From assembly GCF_015832195.1 (NCBI RefSeq), contig NC_052018.1, positions 3,957,856 to 4,021,855 of the forward strand: a DNA stretch of 64,000 bases, written 5' to 3'. Positions 48,926 to 60,384 of the stretch are shown here, one piece after another. The stretch is from Motacilla alba alba (Eukaryota > Chordata > Aves > Passeriformes > Motacillidae). Made by a program: the position numbers and the translations under genes. The notes beneath the pieces were generated by a model that was not told the DNA's origin, did not search any database, and saw only the letters and a list, made by a program, of their open reading frames with translations. How positions within the stretch are numbered: the first letter of the stretch is position 1; each line of letters begins with the position of its first letter.

Positions 48926-48929
48926 GAAA

Positions 48930-50360
48930 AAACTGATTTGAACAGAACCTGACTTTGAACATACCCAGAGATGGGTCAGCCACAGCAACCTGTTCCAGGG
49001 CCTTGCCACCTGCATTGCAAAAATTTTTTCTCATATATAATCTTAATTGACTCATTTTTTAGTTTAAAACCATCACCCCTTGTCCTGTCACAGCAGGCTC
49101 TGCTAAAAAGCTTATCCCCATCTTTTATTCCACCACCTTCATCCATAAACCAAATTTCTTGGTCTAAGGCTGACAAAAGAGTCACTGCTGCAGATCATCC
49201 ATGAGAAACCCACTCATCTCTGTCCCATGCCCAAGTTACAGAAGGTCCCTGCACATATTTTGGGATCCACTTTTACCTCAGGATTGTCCAGCTGGTGACT
49301 GACGATGGCTGGTGGGATGACTTTCTGTCTCTGAAGGCATTTTTGCACTATTTCACCACGTGACTCTGGTGAGTGACAGGGCTGTTGTGGGGGGCTGATA
49401 ACTGGATTAGCTCGAGCCAGAATTGCTTCTGCCTACAGCCAGCAGGACCTCAGATCATCCCCCACCGTGTCAGCTCACAAAATCCAAAAGCCCCTTTTCC
49501 AGCCTGTGCTGAGCCCACCGCAGGCTGTCACCCCCCAGGGGACCCTGCTAACGAGCTGTGCTTGAAGAGCAGCCTCTCCCAGCAGATAGCAGCTCCTGAG
49601 GGAACAGGCAGCCTGGGAGCCACGATGCTGATGGTGAAACCTCCCATTAATCACAGGAGCACAGCTGCCACCTCCCCATCCCAGCTACCAGAACCAGTCA
49701 CAGCCCTGAGCAGACAAAACATCCACGTTTTCCCCCCTCCCATGTGTTTTCCCTCCATGTGCTCTGTGTCAGGAGTTGTCTGGTGCTCAGATAGGGCTGC
49801 CCCTGGGCCCTGGATCATACATTGAAGGATTGTGTTGTCATCCAGCCTCATCCTTGGAAACATCAGCCTGGAGGGTCCGTACTGCAAATCCTTAACTGTT
49901 CATGGGGCAGAGAGTCCATCGTGCAGATCCTAACAGGCAAATCCATAACTGTCCTCCTTGGGGAGATAAAGCTGTTCCCATGCCAGCAAGGGGGACCTCA
50001 GCTTCACCTTTGCTTCCAGAGCTGGTTCCTTTGGGCCATCACCTCCCCATGGTTTCAAGACAGCACTGCCTGACTCCTCACCTTGAAGTAAAACCAGGGC
50101 AGCATCTTCTTGGGCTTTCCTTGAGAGCAGCAGCCTGGAGGGAGGGATTATTTAATTTCTGTGTTTTTCACCCCAACACAAATGAAATGTGTTTCATTTG
50201 AAGCGGCTGCTATGGGCCAAGCAGACACCCAGATCTTTGGGAGAAAAGGGGCTAATGGCAAACTTGCCATTATATGCAAGTTTATGCAAGATATGCATGA
50301 ACATGGAATAAACATAGTGATTTCCAGAGCAAATGTACAGAGCCTTTGAAATTAGGAAGA
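48930..50360. other. Gene-free interval, part 3
   Basis: The first 200 bp are old antisense CR1-like sequence ('cagcaacctgttccagggcc', 'aaaaccatcaccccttgtcctgt'). The rest looks unique, with no recognised exon. Confidence 0.45.
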
Positions 50361-50364
50361 CATT

Positions 50365-50560
50365 CTTAACTGTAGGGATGATGAGGTTGCCCAGGGGAGT
50401 TGTGGACTCCGTGTCCCTGGAAGTATCTGAGGCCAGGCTGAATGGGGCTTGGAGCAACCTGGGGTAGTGGAAGGTGTCCCTGCCCATGCAAGGGGGTGGA
50501 ATGAGATGGTCTTTCAGGTCCCTTCCAATCCAAAACAATCTATAATTCTGTGAAATCACA
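50365..50560 (+). mobile_element. CR1 LINE fragment
   Basis: 'gatgaggttgcccaggggagttg', 'ctgaggccaggctgaatgggg', 'tttcaggtcccttccaatcc', terminal 'tataattctgtg'. Confidence 0.85.
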
Positions 50561-52165
50561 TCTGTATTTTTAGCTTGTCCTGCAGACCTCACTGGGACGT
50601 GTTGCCCTTGTAAGTGCTGCCAGCTCCACATCTCTACCCCAAGTTTTGTAGTTTCCTAAAGTCTTCCCATCACCCAGTTGCAGGTTTGCTTTTGTCCCCA
50701 CAGCTCCTGCAGCACAAACCTTGCTGTTTCCTGGTGCCTCAGGACCATGGCATCAGGTCCTCCAGGCCGGGGATGAACTTCCAGTCTTAAAGAATCATTC
50801 CCTACTTCTGCTCCCTCCACCTCCTCCAGATGAAGACAGGGAAGGGCAGGCTTCAGGTTCTACCCTACAAACCTGGGGTGCAGTCCCAGAAATTGAGAAA
50901 AGTGGCAACAGCAGAAACCCAGCAAGATGCAGCACACAGTTCACAGCCACAGATGCAGTGCTGGGGTCCCAGCAGCACTGTTGTGGTCTGATGCAGCTGA
51001 GATATTTTCCACGTTAATGTCTTTCCTGCTGGCTGGAGCTTTCCCCTGCCCTGGGAAGGATCTGCCTGACACCAAGGAGGGGTCAGACCCCTTGGGGTCC
51101 GGCTAGCCCAGCCAACATCCTTGCAGAGGCTCTCCTCATTTGTTCATGCACCCATATGAATTAAGAGATGTGTTTGCAGGAAGGGTGTTTTTGGATCTTA
51201 CCCAAGGAATTTAGGACTGGCTCTTCTGGGCCAGGAGGCCTTGGGTCTGGCACAACTGCTTTGACAACACATTGCTCCAAAACCTTCTTTTTCCTCTCCT
51301 TCTTCCATGGATGTGGGACATGGGGTGGGTGGAGGATGGGCTGGGTGGGCGTTCATGCCCATGCACCTCCCCTCCCTCCCTCCTCCTCCCCCTCCCCATC
51401 ATCCTCCCCAACCCCTTCCACTCTTCTCAGCCATGATAAGCTCACTGATGGAAAAAATGTTGTCACACATATCTCACTTCCAGTGTGTGGGAGTCGCTGA
51501 TAACGGCGCAAAGATCTGGACAATAAAGACTCCTGACAGCTTTCGTGTCCATCCCAGGCACAGGGGGATAGTCCTGGGAGAAGACTTGCAGGATTGTGGG
51601 ATTTAGGGAAGGGTCCTGCATACTGTGGTCCTGGGGAGGAGGCTGTAGAGGGGAAAGGGCTCATCCACCCTCCCCATTTGGGGCGCAAAGCCATTCCCCT
51701 GCACATTCCCCAAATTCCACCCTGCCCTGGGGCATCTCCAAACTGAGAGCCACGAGATTTTGGCTTCAGGTGGCTTTGCTGTCGTGCTGGGGAGCAGCCC
51801 AGCATCTGCTCAGCACGGTGTTTGTTTTGGAGCCTCCCCATCAGCCAGTGCTCCCTCCGTGGGGAGAGGAGGCTGTGCTGCTCCAGCGCTGCCGTTCTTC
51901 CATGTGGACCTGCTGAAAGAGCCCGGAGCAGCTCGCCAGAAGGTGAAGTAATTTATTTATGCCTAGAAAAAACGTGTACTTTATTGCACAGCCTGTGAGA
52001 TGAGCTACTGAGCCACTGCCAGGTTTTTGTGCTGATGTGGAGAGCCAAGGTCAGCATGGGGCAGTGCCAGTGGCTGCGTTTCTTCCCAGTCCCCTTTTTG
52101 GGATGTACGAACAGGACACACATTTATTAATGGGAAAAAAGTGCCAGGGTTTGGCTAGCAGAGGT
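50561..52165. other. Gene-free interval, part 4
   Basis: No recognised exon. It contains a C/T-rich stretch (51365-51425) and an isolated AATAAA at about 51521 on the plus strand with no gene attached. Confidence 0.45.
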
Positions 52166-52169
52166 TCAT

Positions 52170-52445
52170 TTGACACAGAATCACACAATCATTTAGGCTG
52201 GAAAGGATTTCCAAGACCATTGAGTCCAACCTGTGACTGATCCCTACCTTGTCACCAGCCCAGAGCACTGAGGGCCACATCCAGTCATTTCTTAGATACT
52301 TCCAGGCATGGGGACTCCAAACTTCCCTGGGCAACCCCTTCCAAAGCCTGACCACCTTTTCCATGGAGAAATTCCTCCTGGTGTCCAACCTGAACCTCCC
52401 CTGGCACAGCTTGAGGCCATTCCCTCTGATTTTATAGCACTCCTA
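52170..52445 (-). mobile_element. CR1 LINE fragment
   Basis: Antisense: 'acacagaatcacacaatcatttagg', 'ccaagaccattgagtccaacc', 'ccttccaaagcctgaccacc', 'gcttgaggccattccctctg'. Confidence 0.85.
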
Positions 52446-52795
52446 GTTATTCAGCATCTATTTTCTCACTCTAGTTACAACAACTGAGAATGACTTCTGC
52501 AGAAAACTTTATTTATTCCAAGCAAAAGAAAATCAATTTTATAAATTTTCCAAATGGAAGGAGACCTACCAGTTGTTTATCCTCAGGGACTGTAAATGCT
52601 CTCCCCAAAATCTCCCTTTCCCTCCAAAGCACTGGTCTCCAAAGTGAGCATCAGAATGGGGGAAAATATTTTTTCTAACATAAAAAAATAATACAAAATT
52701 AAATTTATTTGAAGACCATTGCTGTGGGGAACTGCCTCTCTCCTTGAGCTCCCATGTATCATAAGGCTTTTCCCTTCTGAGGGCTGTGTGGTAGG

Positions 52796-52822
52796 AGATA
52801 GCAGATAGGAGATAGGAGATAG
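52796..52822 (+). repeat. Four AGATAG motifs with 7-bp period
   Basis: AGATAG starts at 52796, 52803, 52810 and 52817, exactly 7 bp apart. Each copy matches the GATA-factor consensus WGATAR. Confidence 0.8.
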
Positions 52823-53259
52823 TTGAATTCCCTGGATTTAGCCTAAAATATTTCACACTTTTCTGATTAAACCACCTTTCTGGGGGAGAGAAGAAAAGAG
52901 GGGGTGGTGTTAGCATTTTACAAACAATGAAGGTTTTGCATTCCACCTTGGAGAAAGGTGCTAAAACAAGAGGAGGAGACAATGGTCTATCCCAAAACCA
53001 TTTCCATGGTAAATTTGTACCCAGCTCTGCAAGAGAGCACTCCAGACCTTGAGCTTTGGATATACGACAAAGTAATTTATCTCCCTCCATCTGCCCTGAC
53101 CTTTGATGGCAAGGAGCATCTTCTAATCCTTTTCAGATGGATTTTCCAGGTTGTCTGGCTGGAATATGAGAGGTTAATCCCCCCACAGGAGCAGCTCTGG
53201 GTGACAGCATCGCCCTTGACTTGGCCGGGCTTTGGCACAGAGGCGCTTTCCCCTTCTCC

Positions 53260-53825
53260 GGCGGCTGATAGCCGGCTCCATCCTGCTGGGAGCGACTTCC
53301 CTGCTGCCAGTGAGCTCAGACACACACACAGACACATCCCTGTGCACAGCCGGGCGTGCACGCCTCTCACAGCGCTCACATTCAGGCCCTCCCCACCTCC
53401 TTTCCCTCGCAGCTCCGGCATCCCGGCCCCGGGATGTCATCCTGCCCCTGATAAGGCGCAGGGGCGGCTGCCAGAGGAAGGCTCCCAGTTGCTCCCGGCG
53501 CCAGGCTGGGTAGAGGCAGACGTGTCTAACCCTCGCTCCTCTGAAGGGCCAAAAACAGATTACATCACCCCCTCATCGTGTCCATCCTCCCCCCAGAATC
53601 CCTATCACGGAGAGGCTGCTCTTGGAGGAGTGAGGAGGAAGAGGGAAGGCAAAGGGGAGGAGGCCGGGGAAAAGGAGGGAAGGCAAAGGCTGGAGCTGGA
53701 AGTTGGTTACTTTGGCAAAAAGACAAAGTTCTGCAAAACTTCACCCGCCAGACTTCAAAAAGGTGGAAAAACTAGAGGCTCAGTTCTGGCAGGTCCTGTT
53801 ATCAAGGGGAGCCTTATCTCTCCAC
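53260..53825. promoter_or_regulatory. GATA-motif cluster in a GC-rich patch
   Basis: WGATAR sites occur at 53266-53271 (+), 53449-53454 (+), 53602-53607 (-), 53799-53804 (-) and 53814-53819 (-). The patch lacks repeats, unlike its surroundings. An enhancer role is inferred only. Confidence 0.25.
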
Positions 53826-54821
53826 GGGGCTGATGGCTCATGCGAGCCGCAGTGGCTGCTAACCTCTGGCTGAGCTTTCCAAGGCCCCCGAGGAGCCAGA
53901 CTGTCACTCAGCAGAGAGGAGAAGCATCCAGGAGAGGGGACTGCATGGAGGCACGGCCACTGTGTTTGCAGCCTGCAGAGCCACATGAGCAAGGATGGGG
54001 CGTCCCAGCATGGAGCCCAGCGGTCCCTCACTGCCTCAGTTCATGGTGGGGAGGAGTGAGGGGATCTTCCCCTGCTCACAGTTCAGCCAGAGATGGGTCA
54101 GATCACAGCTGGGTGTCAGCTGGCACAGCTGGGTCACTGGTTTTACTGGTTTCCTCAGGGCAAGACTGGTGCCTCTGGGATGGATAGCAGAGTGGGTTTA
54201 GGTTGAAGCCAGGTGTGTAGCTGGAGGTTTTAGGGTGGGAATTTTGCACACCTCAGTTCTTCCACGCCCCGAATACCACGCTGGGTGTTTCTCAGAGATA
54301 AATCTTCCAGCTTTTCTCCTGAGGAGATTTTCATACCCTTTCAAGCCAACTCTCTACTCACAGCTCCAAGACATCTCTATTCCTGCTGCTCCTACATCAC
54401 CTCCTTTCCACCTCACCATCTCCAAGGTGAGGAACTGCTTTGGGGGTCCTGCTCCAGAGCACATCACAGTGGGCAATTCCCCTTCCTTCAGTAAACAACA
54501 GTCCACAGCCAGCAACTCTCACTCCCTGGTGAGGAGCTGCTGGAAGTGGACTTGGACTTGGCTCATTCCCACTCTTAATTCTACTCAGCCTATGCAGGTC
54601 AAGAGGCAGGTTAAGGCAGTGATACCCTTCAGGTGATATTGGGATAGAGTTTGGAACCACTTGCACTATGGAAGTAAGATTTCACCTGGGAATTGCTCCG
54701 TGCAGGAGCAGGGCAGATGCAGAGCCGACCGCACTCCCTGTGAGACTGGGTGAATTGTTTGAATTGCTTTCCCCACAGGGATTTCTCAGCTTTACCCACC
54801 TTTACCTCCTCACAGAGGTGG

Positions 54822-54935
54822 ATCACAGAATCTTGGAATGGTTTGGGTTGGAAGGAAGCTTTAAGGGTCATCTATTCCAGCACTCCTGCAATGAGCAGGG
54901 ACACCTTCCAGGAGGTCAGGCTGGGTAACCTGAGT
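54822..54935 (-). mobile_element. CR1 LINE fragment, short
   Basis: Antisense: 'gatcacagaatcttggaatggtttgg', 'ggtcatctattccagc', 'agcagggacaccttccaggagg'. Confidence 0.85.
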
Positions 54936-54976
54936 CACACACCCAGGTTCACCTTGTTGCTATAGGGGAGGAAGAG

Positions 54977-55281
54977 TGGAAGAGGTTTTACAGCGGCTTC
55001 TGAAAGCCAGAGAGAAGTTTGATAAGAGGATCCATGTTTACCTCTGAAAGAATTTTCTACCAAGGTCATTGACGTAGAAACCAAGAAAGAAAGAAGGATA
55101 AATAAGAGAAACCTGCAACTGCCTATTCCAACGAGCACTTTGTTTGTCTTTCATGACCAATGAGTAAACTTATGAGTTTTGTAAGAATGTATAAAAAGCA
55201 TACATGCTCTAATAAAATCAGTTTGAAGCCTTTGGAAAATGGAGCGTGTTGCTTTGTATTGTCTCCGTCTCAACTACAACA
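54977..55281 (+). mobile_element. Solo LTR near the 3' end of AvBD13
   Basis: Plus-oriented LTR-like unit with TATAAAA (about 55190) and AATAAAA (about 55212), ending '...ctccgtctcaactacaaca', a form known from songbird ERVK-type LTRs as I recall them. With edges 54977 (TG) and 55281 (CA) it is flanked by an 8-bp direct repeat AGGAAGAG (54969-54976 and 55282-55289). An alternative 5' edge is TGAAAG at 55001, without a flanking repeat. No internal viral sequence is present. Confidence 0.55.
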
Positions 55282-55629
55282 AGGAAGAGGAACTTCTGGA
55301 GGGAAAATCATACCTCTGACTTGGAAGAGGATGAATCCTGCCATGGTATCTTCTGAACAGAGCTAGAAATTGGGGTTGTTAAAGGCAATGACTGAGACAG
55401 AGGTGGAGGAAGGGGTCCAAAGAGAGGTTTCAGAACTGCTTGGACCAGCCCAGCAGACCCCTGTCTTGCTGCCACTCTGGAAAGACACCCCTTGCTCCTA
55501 CACCACATCTGCCACCTTTGTGCAGACGATTTGGATCCCCCAGTGCACCTCCAGCACCATCAACCCCTGAGTGTCAGGCAGGGTGGTCCATCTGAGGGGG
55601 AAGCACGGCTGCACTCCGGACCCAGCAGG

Positions 55630-55783
55630 ACACAGAAAAACCAGAGGTTTATTGGTGGCGGACAAACTGAGCTGCACGTGGAGGCACGGAGGTGTCTGAG
55701 GGCAGGTTCTGTGTACAGTTCTGGCTGCAGGATCACTGGGCTGGCTCCCCTGGGGCTGTCACACCACCCTGGTGTGGCCGCTG
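55630..55783 (-). other. AvBD13: AvBD13 3' UTR
   Basis: From the stop to just past AATAAA. T/G-rich sequence follows on the minus strand, as expected for a cleavage site. Confidence 0.6.
55648..55653 (-). terminator. AvBD13: Polyadenylation signal, AvBD13
   Basis: Plus-strand TTTATT reads AATAAA on the gene strand, 131 bp after the stop, in the context ccaccAATAAAcctc. Confidence 0.75.
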
Positions 55784-57729
55784 TCACCGGCAGCAGCGCA
55801 GGCGGCCGTTGCTGCAGCTCCCTTCCCAGCGCTCCATGTGGAAGCAGAGCCTCCGGCAGTGGCCACGGTTGCTCCTGCACTGCTGGGTGTCTGAAAGGCC
55901 TCTGGCTGCTGGGGAAAGAGGACAGGAGACCTGGTTAGGAGAGATGGCACCTGCTCAGAGCCCCAAAACCTACTGGGAACACCACTGGTGTTGGTGGCTG
56001 AGCAATGGGATGTTCTTGGTCAGCAGCAGGGAAATTCATCTGGTTCCATGGTGAGGATCAGATGTGCTTGGGAGGAGCTTCTGCATCCAGGAAGCCCTGG
56101 GAGTCTCCTAATGACTGGCCTGGGTGAGACAGCCAGGTTTGAGTTGGCTTTGTTAGGTTGGATGAGTTAGGTGAGGCTGGACAGCATCAAAAGACAGAGA
56201 AGTGCCTCTTGGAAAAGATGTTTTACCTGTTGTTTAGTTTGGAGATTTTTTTTGGTTTCTGGGTGTTTTGGTGTTTTTGTTTGCTTGGGTTTTTCAAATC
56301 TTTTGCTGTTTTGATTAAAAGGGTATATGCTGCTTCTCTTTAGACACAGCAGAAACACCAAGTTTGGGGGTTCTGGAGGGTCCACCACCAGTGGAGTGGG
56401 CAAACCCTTCTCTCTCCCTCCATTGTCCCCAGGACTTCAGTTAAATAAATGACAATATAAACAGGTTAAGCAAGTAAATCTCCTCTTCTTGGTTTTCAGG
56501 TTCACCTTCTGCAAACATGATACAAACAAAGTCCTGCCAACATCATAGTGACCTTACACCTGAATGAAACCCAAATCTCTGACATGTGTATACAAGCAGC
56601 CAGCAAAAATCCCAAGCCAAGGAATAAATTTCTATCAAACTAGAATCCCAGAAGAAAACAAACAAAAAAAGGAAAATTATCTGCCTTTCCCTCTTCTTTT
56701 TCCCCTGAAAGATAATTTTAATTTTTTAGAATCAAAGATGCACAGAATGATTTGAGTTGGAATGGACATTAAAGACCATCTGCTTCCAACCTCCTGCCAT
56801 GGGCAGGGACACCTTCCACTATCCCAGGCTGATCCAAGCCCCATCCAACCTTGCCCTGAACATTTCCAGGGATGGAGAGTCCACAGCCTTTTTGGGCAAC
56901 CTGTGCCAGGGCCTCACCACCATCACAGGGTACAATTCCTTCCCAATATCTAATTTACACCTGCCCTCCTCCAGCTTAAGACCATTCCCTCTTGTCCTGT
57001 CCCTCCACGCCTTGTCCCAAGTCCCTCTCCATCTCTCCTGGAGCCCCTTTAAGCACTGAAAGAGGCTCTGAGGTCTCCCTGGAGCCTTCTCTTCTCCAGG
57101 TGAACACCCCCAGCTCTCCTAGCCTGGTTCCAGAGCAGAGGGGCTGCAGACCTTGGAGCATCTCCATGGCCTCCTCTGGAGTTGTTCCATCAGATTCTGA
57201 TGCTGGGGATCCCAAAGCTGGAAGCAGCTTTGCAGGTGGGATCTTACCAGAGCAGATCAGAGGGTGAAAATCACCTCCCTCAACCTTCTGGTCACACGTG
57301 CATCTTCCTGCATTTGCCACATCTGTATTCCACCCATAGAGAATTTAATGGGATTCTCCTTGTTTGGTGGAGGATGAGTCTTTTATCCTGGTCAGGAGCA
57401 AAGCTCAGGCTCCTGGCTTAGGCTCAGCATTTCTGGGTGAGTTTTGAGGGCGCAGAGAGGAAGGGATGCACAGCCTATGAACTCAGGATAGCTGCATGCA
57501 GGAACTTCATGGAGACCATCTCAGGAGAAATTTTTTCCTTGGAAGCACAAGTTAGGTCAGCCTTGACTTGGGGGTCCTGTCCTGTCCTCTTCTACCTCAG
57601 AAGAGTAGGAACCTGCCTTTTCTCTCTCCACAGTCCTGCAGGAACCCCTGTGAGAATTTTGTCCTTACCCGGAGCGCCCTGGAGGAGGAGAATGACAAAG
57701 ACTGCAAAGAGCAGCTGGAGAACCCGCAT
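55784..57729 (-). CDS. AvBD13: AvBD13, avian beta-defensin 13 precursor
   Basis: Secreted cationic antimicrobial peptide of innate immunity. Coding exons are 57729-57669 (start and signal peptide, MRVLQLLFAVFVILLLQGAP) and 55905-55784 (mature peptide), joined GT-AG in phase 1, giving 60 aa. The mature part GLSDTQQCRSNRGHCRRLC... has the six-cysteine beta-defensin pattern C-X6-C-X3-C-X9-C-X6-CC: Cys30, 37, 41, 51, 58, 59. From memory it closely matches chicken AvBD13 at both the signal peptide and the mature core. The stop directly follows CCR, so there is no C-terminal tail; at least one chicken annotation has a longer tail. The acceptor is a tandem CAGCAG, and the second AG gives the chicken-like APARG join; the first would add one Ala. 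The intron holds a CR1 fragment. Confidence 0.93.
56730..57270 (-). mobile_element. CR1 LINE fragment in the AvBD13 intron
   Basis: Antisense on the plus strand, so in the same orientation as AvBD13. It starts 'cacagaatgatttgagttgg' and runs through 'ccatgggcagggacaccttcc', 'gaccattccctcttgtcctg' and 'gtgaacacccccagctctcc' to 'ggtgggatcttaccagagcag'. A long copy of about 540 bp. Confidence 0.9.
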
Positions 57730-57805
57730 GGCTCGGTGTGGGTGGAGGTTCCACCCCGAGGAGGAGTGAAGGGCCCTAAAGAGAGGAATAAGAGGGAAAT
57801 TCTGG

Positions 57806-57812
57806 ATTTATA
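57806..57812 (-). promoter_or_regulatory. AvBD13: TATA-like box upstream of AvBD13
   Basis: TATAAAT on the gene strand about 80 bp before the ATG. However, a strong acceptor-like sequence (ttccctcttattcctctctttag, split here as pyrimidine tract plus AG at 57776-57777) lies between it and the ATG. A separate 5' UTR exon further upstream, the usual avian defensin layout, is therefore an alternative. Confidence 0.3.
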
Positions 57813-59109
57813 GAGGCCAGGGGTGTTGTGTAATTTTCCTGGAGTGGAGGGAACTTTGTCAATCTCAGGTGCATTTCAACATGACAGCAAACAGTTGCAC
57901 GGGGTGTGCCTGCTCTCAGTTACAGACAGAAAGTATAAAGGGGAAATAAAAGGAAAAAATAGAAGGAAAAGACCAAAAAGTGGGGGGCAAATCAGGGTTT
58001 TGTTGACAATTACACCGAGCACTGGGGAGTCTGCTACTGCTTGCTGCTGGAGACAGGATGTTGGGACTGACCCAGTCTGGCTCTGTGCTTGTAGGCTCAA
58101 GCATGTGATGTTAAAATCCAGTCCAAGTGTTTGCAGTATCAAAGTGTTGGATTTTGGTTTGGTTTTGTGTATTTTTTTAAATTTTTTTTATTTCCAGCTC
58201 TCACTCTCTGTGTTTAGCACTGACACAGTCAAGTGTGAAAAAATCCAGAGTCTCTTCCTCAGCACTCCCCAGCACACAGAGCTGGCTTGAAAATAATGGG
58301 ATACTTAAAAAAATCATGGGTCTGCTTCAATTTCCCAACTTCCAGGCTGCAGAGAGGATGCTTGCCAAGGTTTTGTTTACAACTGCCAAAAAAAAAGTCA
58401 ATTTAATATTTTATTCACATATGTACTCATTCAATGGGAAAGCTGGGATAGCTCCCTGCAATACTCAGTGGCATCAGGAAAGCAGGTGGATTACAGCTCT
58501 CCCAGGGATCCTGGCAGGCTCTCAGGTTTGTACCAGTTCTCCAGGTCAGTTCCAGGAAATCAGTGGAGATGAGACCTGCATTTCAAGTTGGGAAAACAAC
58601 ACAAAGCAAACAATGAGCAGGAATGTTCCCCAGCCAAAAACAAATGGAGGGAGAGGAAATAGAAACTTTATAAAGGTTTTTCTTAACAGTGGTGATGCAG
58701 TGGAGGCCATCACCAACTCCTCCCTTTTCCCTCAAAAGTCACCTCAGTGGATTTTTCTTTGCAGGATGGATGCCAGGGGGTGCTGGAAAATGCACACCCC
58801 ATGTCCTTCAGGCTGCTTGGACAGAACAAGGATCACCTTCGTCAAACAGTGCAGATAAAGGGGCCTTCACCAGTTGGACTTTGGAGTAGGGAACACCGAG
58901 CTCTTAACCAGGGTGCCCTGCAAACTGGCCACGCACAACCTGGGAAGGGAGATGGACCTGGAAACCCACCTGGGGGAGAGCTGGATGCAAGGATGTGTGT
59001 GAGCCTCTGGAAAACTCTTGGTGCCCTGCCTGGGTGGAAGACAACAACCCACCCTATACCTCTGAGGATTAGCATCTCCAATGTCAGAGATGGTGCAGTG
59101 GGATTTTGT

Positions 59110-59320
59110 GGAATTACGGAGTCATGGAATGGTTTGGGTAGGAAGGGACATTAGAGATCATCCAGTCCAACCCCATGCCATGGGCAGGGACACCTTCCTC
59201 TATCCCAGGTTGCTCCAAGCCTCATCCAACCTGGCCTTGGAAACTTCCAAGGATGGAGCAGCCACAGCTTCTCTGGGCACCCTGTGCCAGGGCCTCACCA
59301 CCCTCACAGGAAAGAACTTC
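59110..59320 (-). mobile_element. CR1 LINE fragment
   Basis: Antisense: 'ggagtcatggaatggtttgggtagg', 'ccatgggcagggacaccttcc', 'gccagggcctcaccaccctcac'. Confidence 0.9.
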
Positions 59321-60384
59321 CAAAGCAAAGAATTTGGGCAGAGCTTATCCAGCAGAGAGGAGACAGCACTCCTTGAGCTACAGTCCAAGGAACTACAGGA
59401 ACTACAGGAAGGAACATGTGGATGCTCCTGTGAGTGTCCTGCTCTGAGTGTGTGACCTGAAGTGTCTCAACATGTGTGTGCAGATGGCTTGGTGTTCGCC
59501 AGAGAGGATGTGGAGCACGGAGCCAGGGTGCCATGTGGCCATGGTGTTCCCAGTGATGGATGGCAAAACTCCAGGTGTTTGTCTCCGGCTCAGCTGCTCT
59601 CCCGTGCTGGGAGCAGCACCACTGCAGAGGGTGGTTTGTTCCTGGTGCTGTTTGGATGCTGCAGGCCCCATGGGGACCAGGCTGCATCCTCCACACCACT
59701 ACAAACCCCTGCTCTGCAGCTGTGGTACATGGGTTGTGTTGCAGAACGTGCCTTGGGAAAGAAATCCAGGACTATACAGTACCAACAAAAACCAGATTTC
59801 CTCCAGAAATCAGGGGCAGGAAATCTCTGTCCCTCGGGCAACTGCTTGTACAACAGCTGGTCTGGCTCCCCTTGGCGTGGTCCCACTGCCGTGTTGGCCT
59901 CAGCCTCTGGTGAGCCCACTGGGGCTGGCCCAGCAGCCTCCCACCCTCCCCTGCTTCCCAACCTGCCAGCAGATGTCTTTTTTCAGAGCTCACCATGCAC
60001 AAAGGCAGATCTGTGCTCAGACACGTGGCACAGGAATGGGCTCCTGGGTGCTTGAGAGGTTTTGGGGCTGGGAGGAGTTGAATCAATCTATATCTGCTCT
60101 CTGGCCCCAAATGGGAGGGATGTTTCCACTGACTTCATTGCCTTCAGGCCAGGACCTGAGCAGGCTGACTTTTAAATGCATCCTGGGATAGGTTTTTGCC
60201 AGCAGGAGCAATTCCTGGGGTGAATGAACCCTTTTGTCAGATTGGGATGCCACCTCCTACTTCCAATCCCACTGACAGCATTTTGCCAAACAAGCAAGCA
60301 CGGACAGAGCCCTGAAATTCAACCTGTGAAGAAATGATTGTGGGTTCAGCTCTGGGTTCAGCCCGAGACCAGAAACCCCCCATG

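Larger units (their letters stand above)
52446..54820. other. Gene-free interval, part 5, with GC-rich patch
   Basis: No recognised exon. It contains the AGATAG heptamer array, and a GC-rich, CpG-containing, repeat-free patch at 53.2-53.7 kb with several GATA motifs. Confidence 0.45.

Noticed and set aside
51515..51530. AATAAA with a short open frame before it on the plus strand
   Set aside because: No gene or LTR could be recognised upstream; an isolated hexamer is common by chance.
53232..53513. Plus frame whose start looks like a signal peptide
   Set aside because: It begins with TTG, not ATG, has only two to three cysteines, and lies in GC-rich sequence.
59448..60191. Open frame of 247 residues on the plus strand, rich in cysteine
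   Set aside because: No recognisable domain, no defensin spacing and no splice context. An overlapping frame is also long, so base composition is the likely cause.
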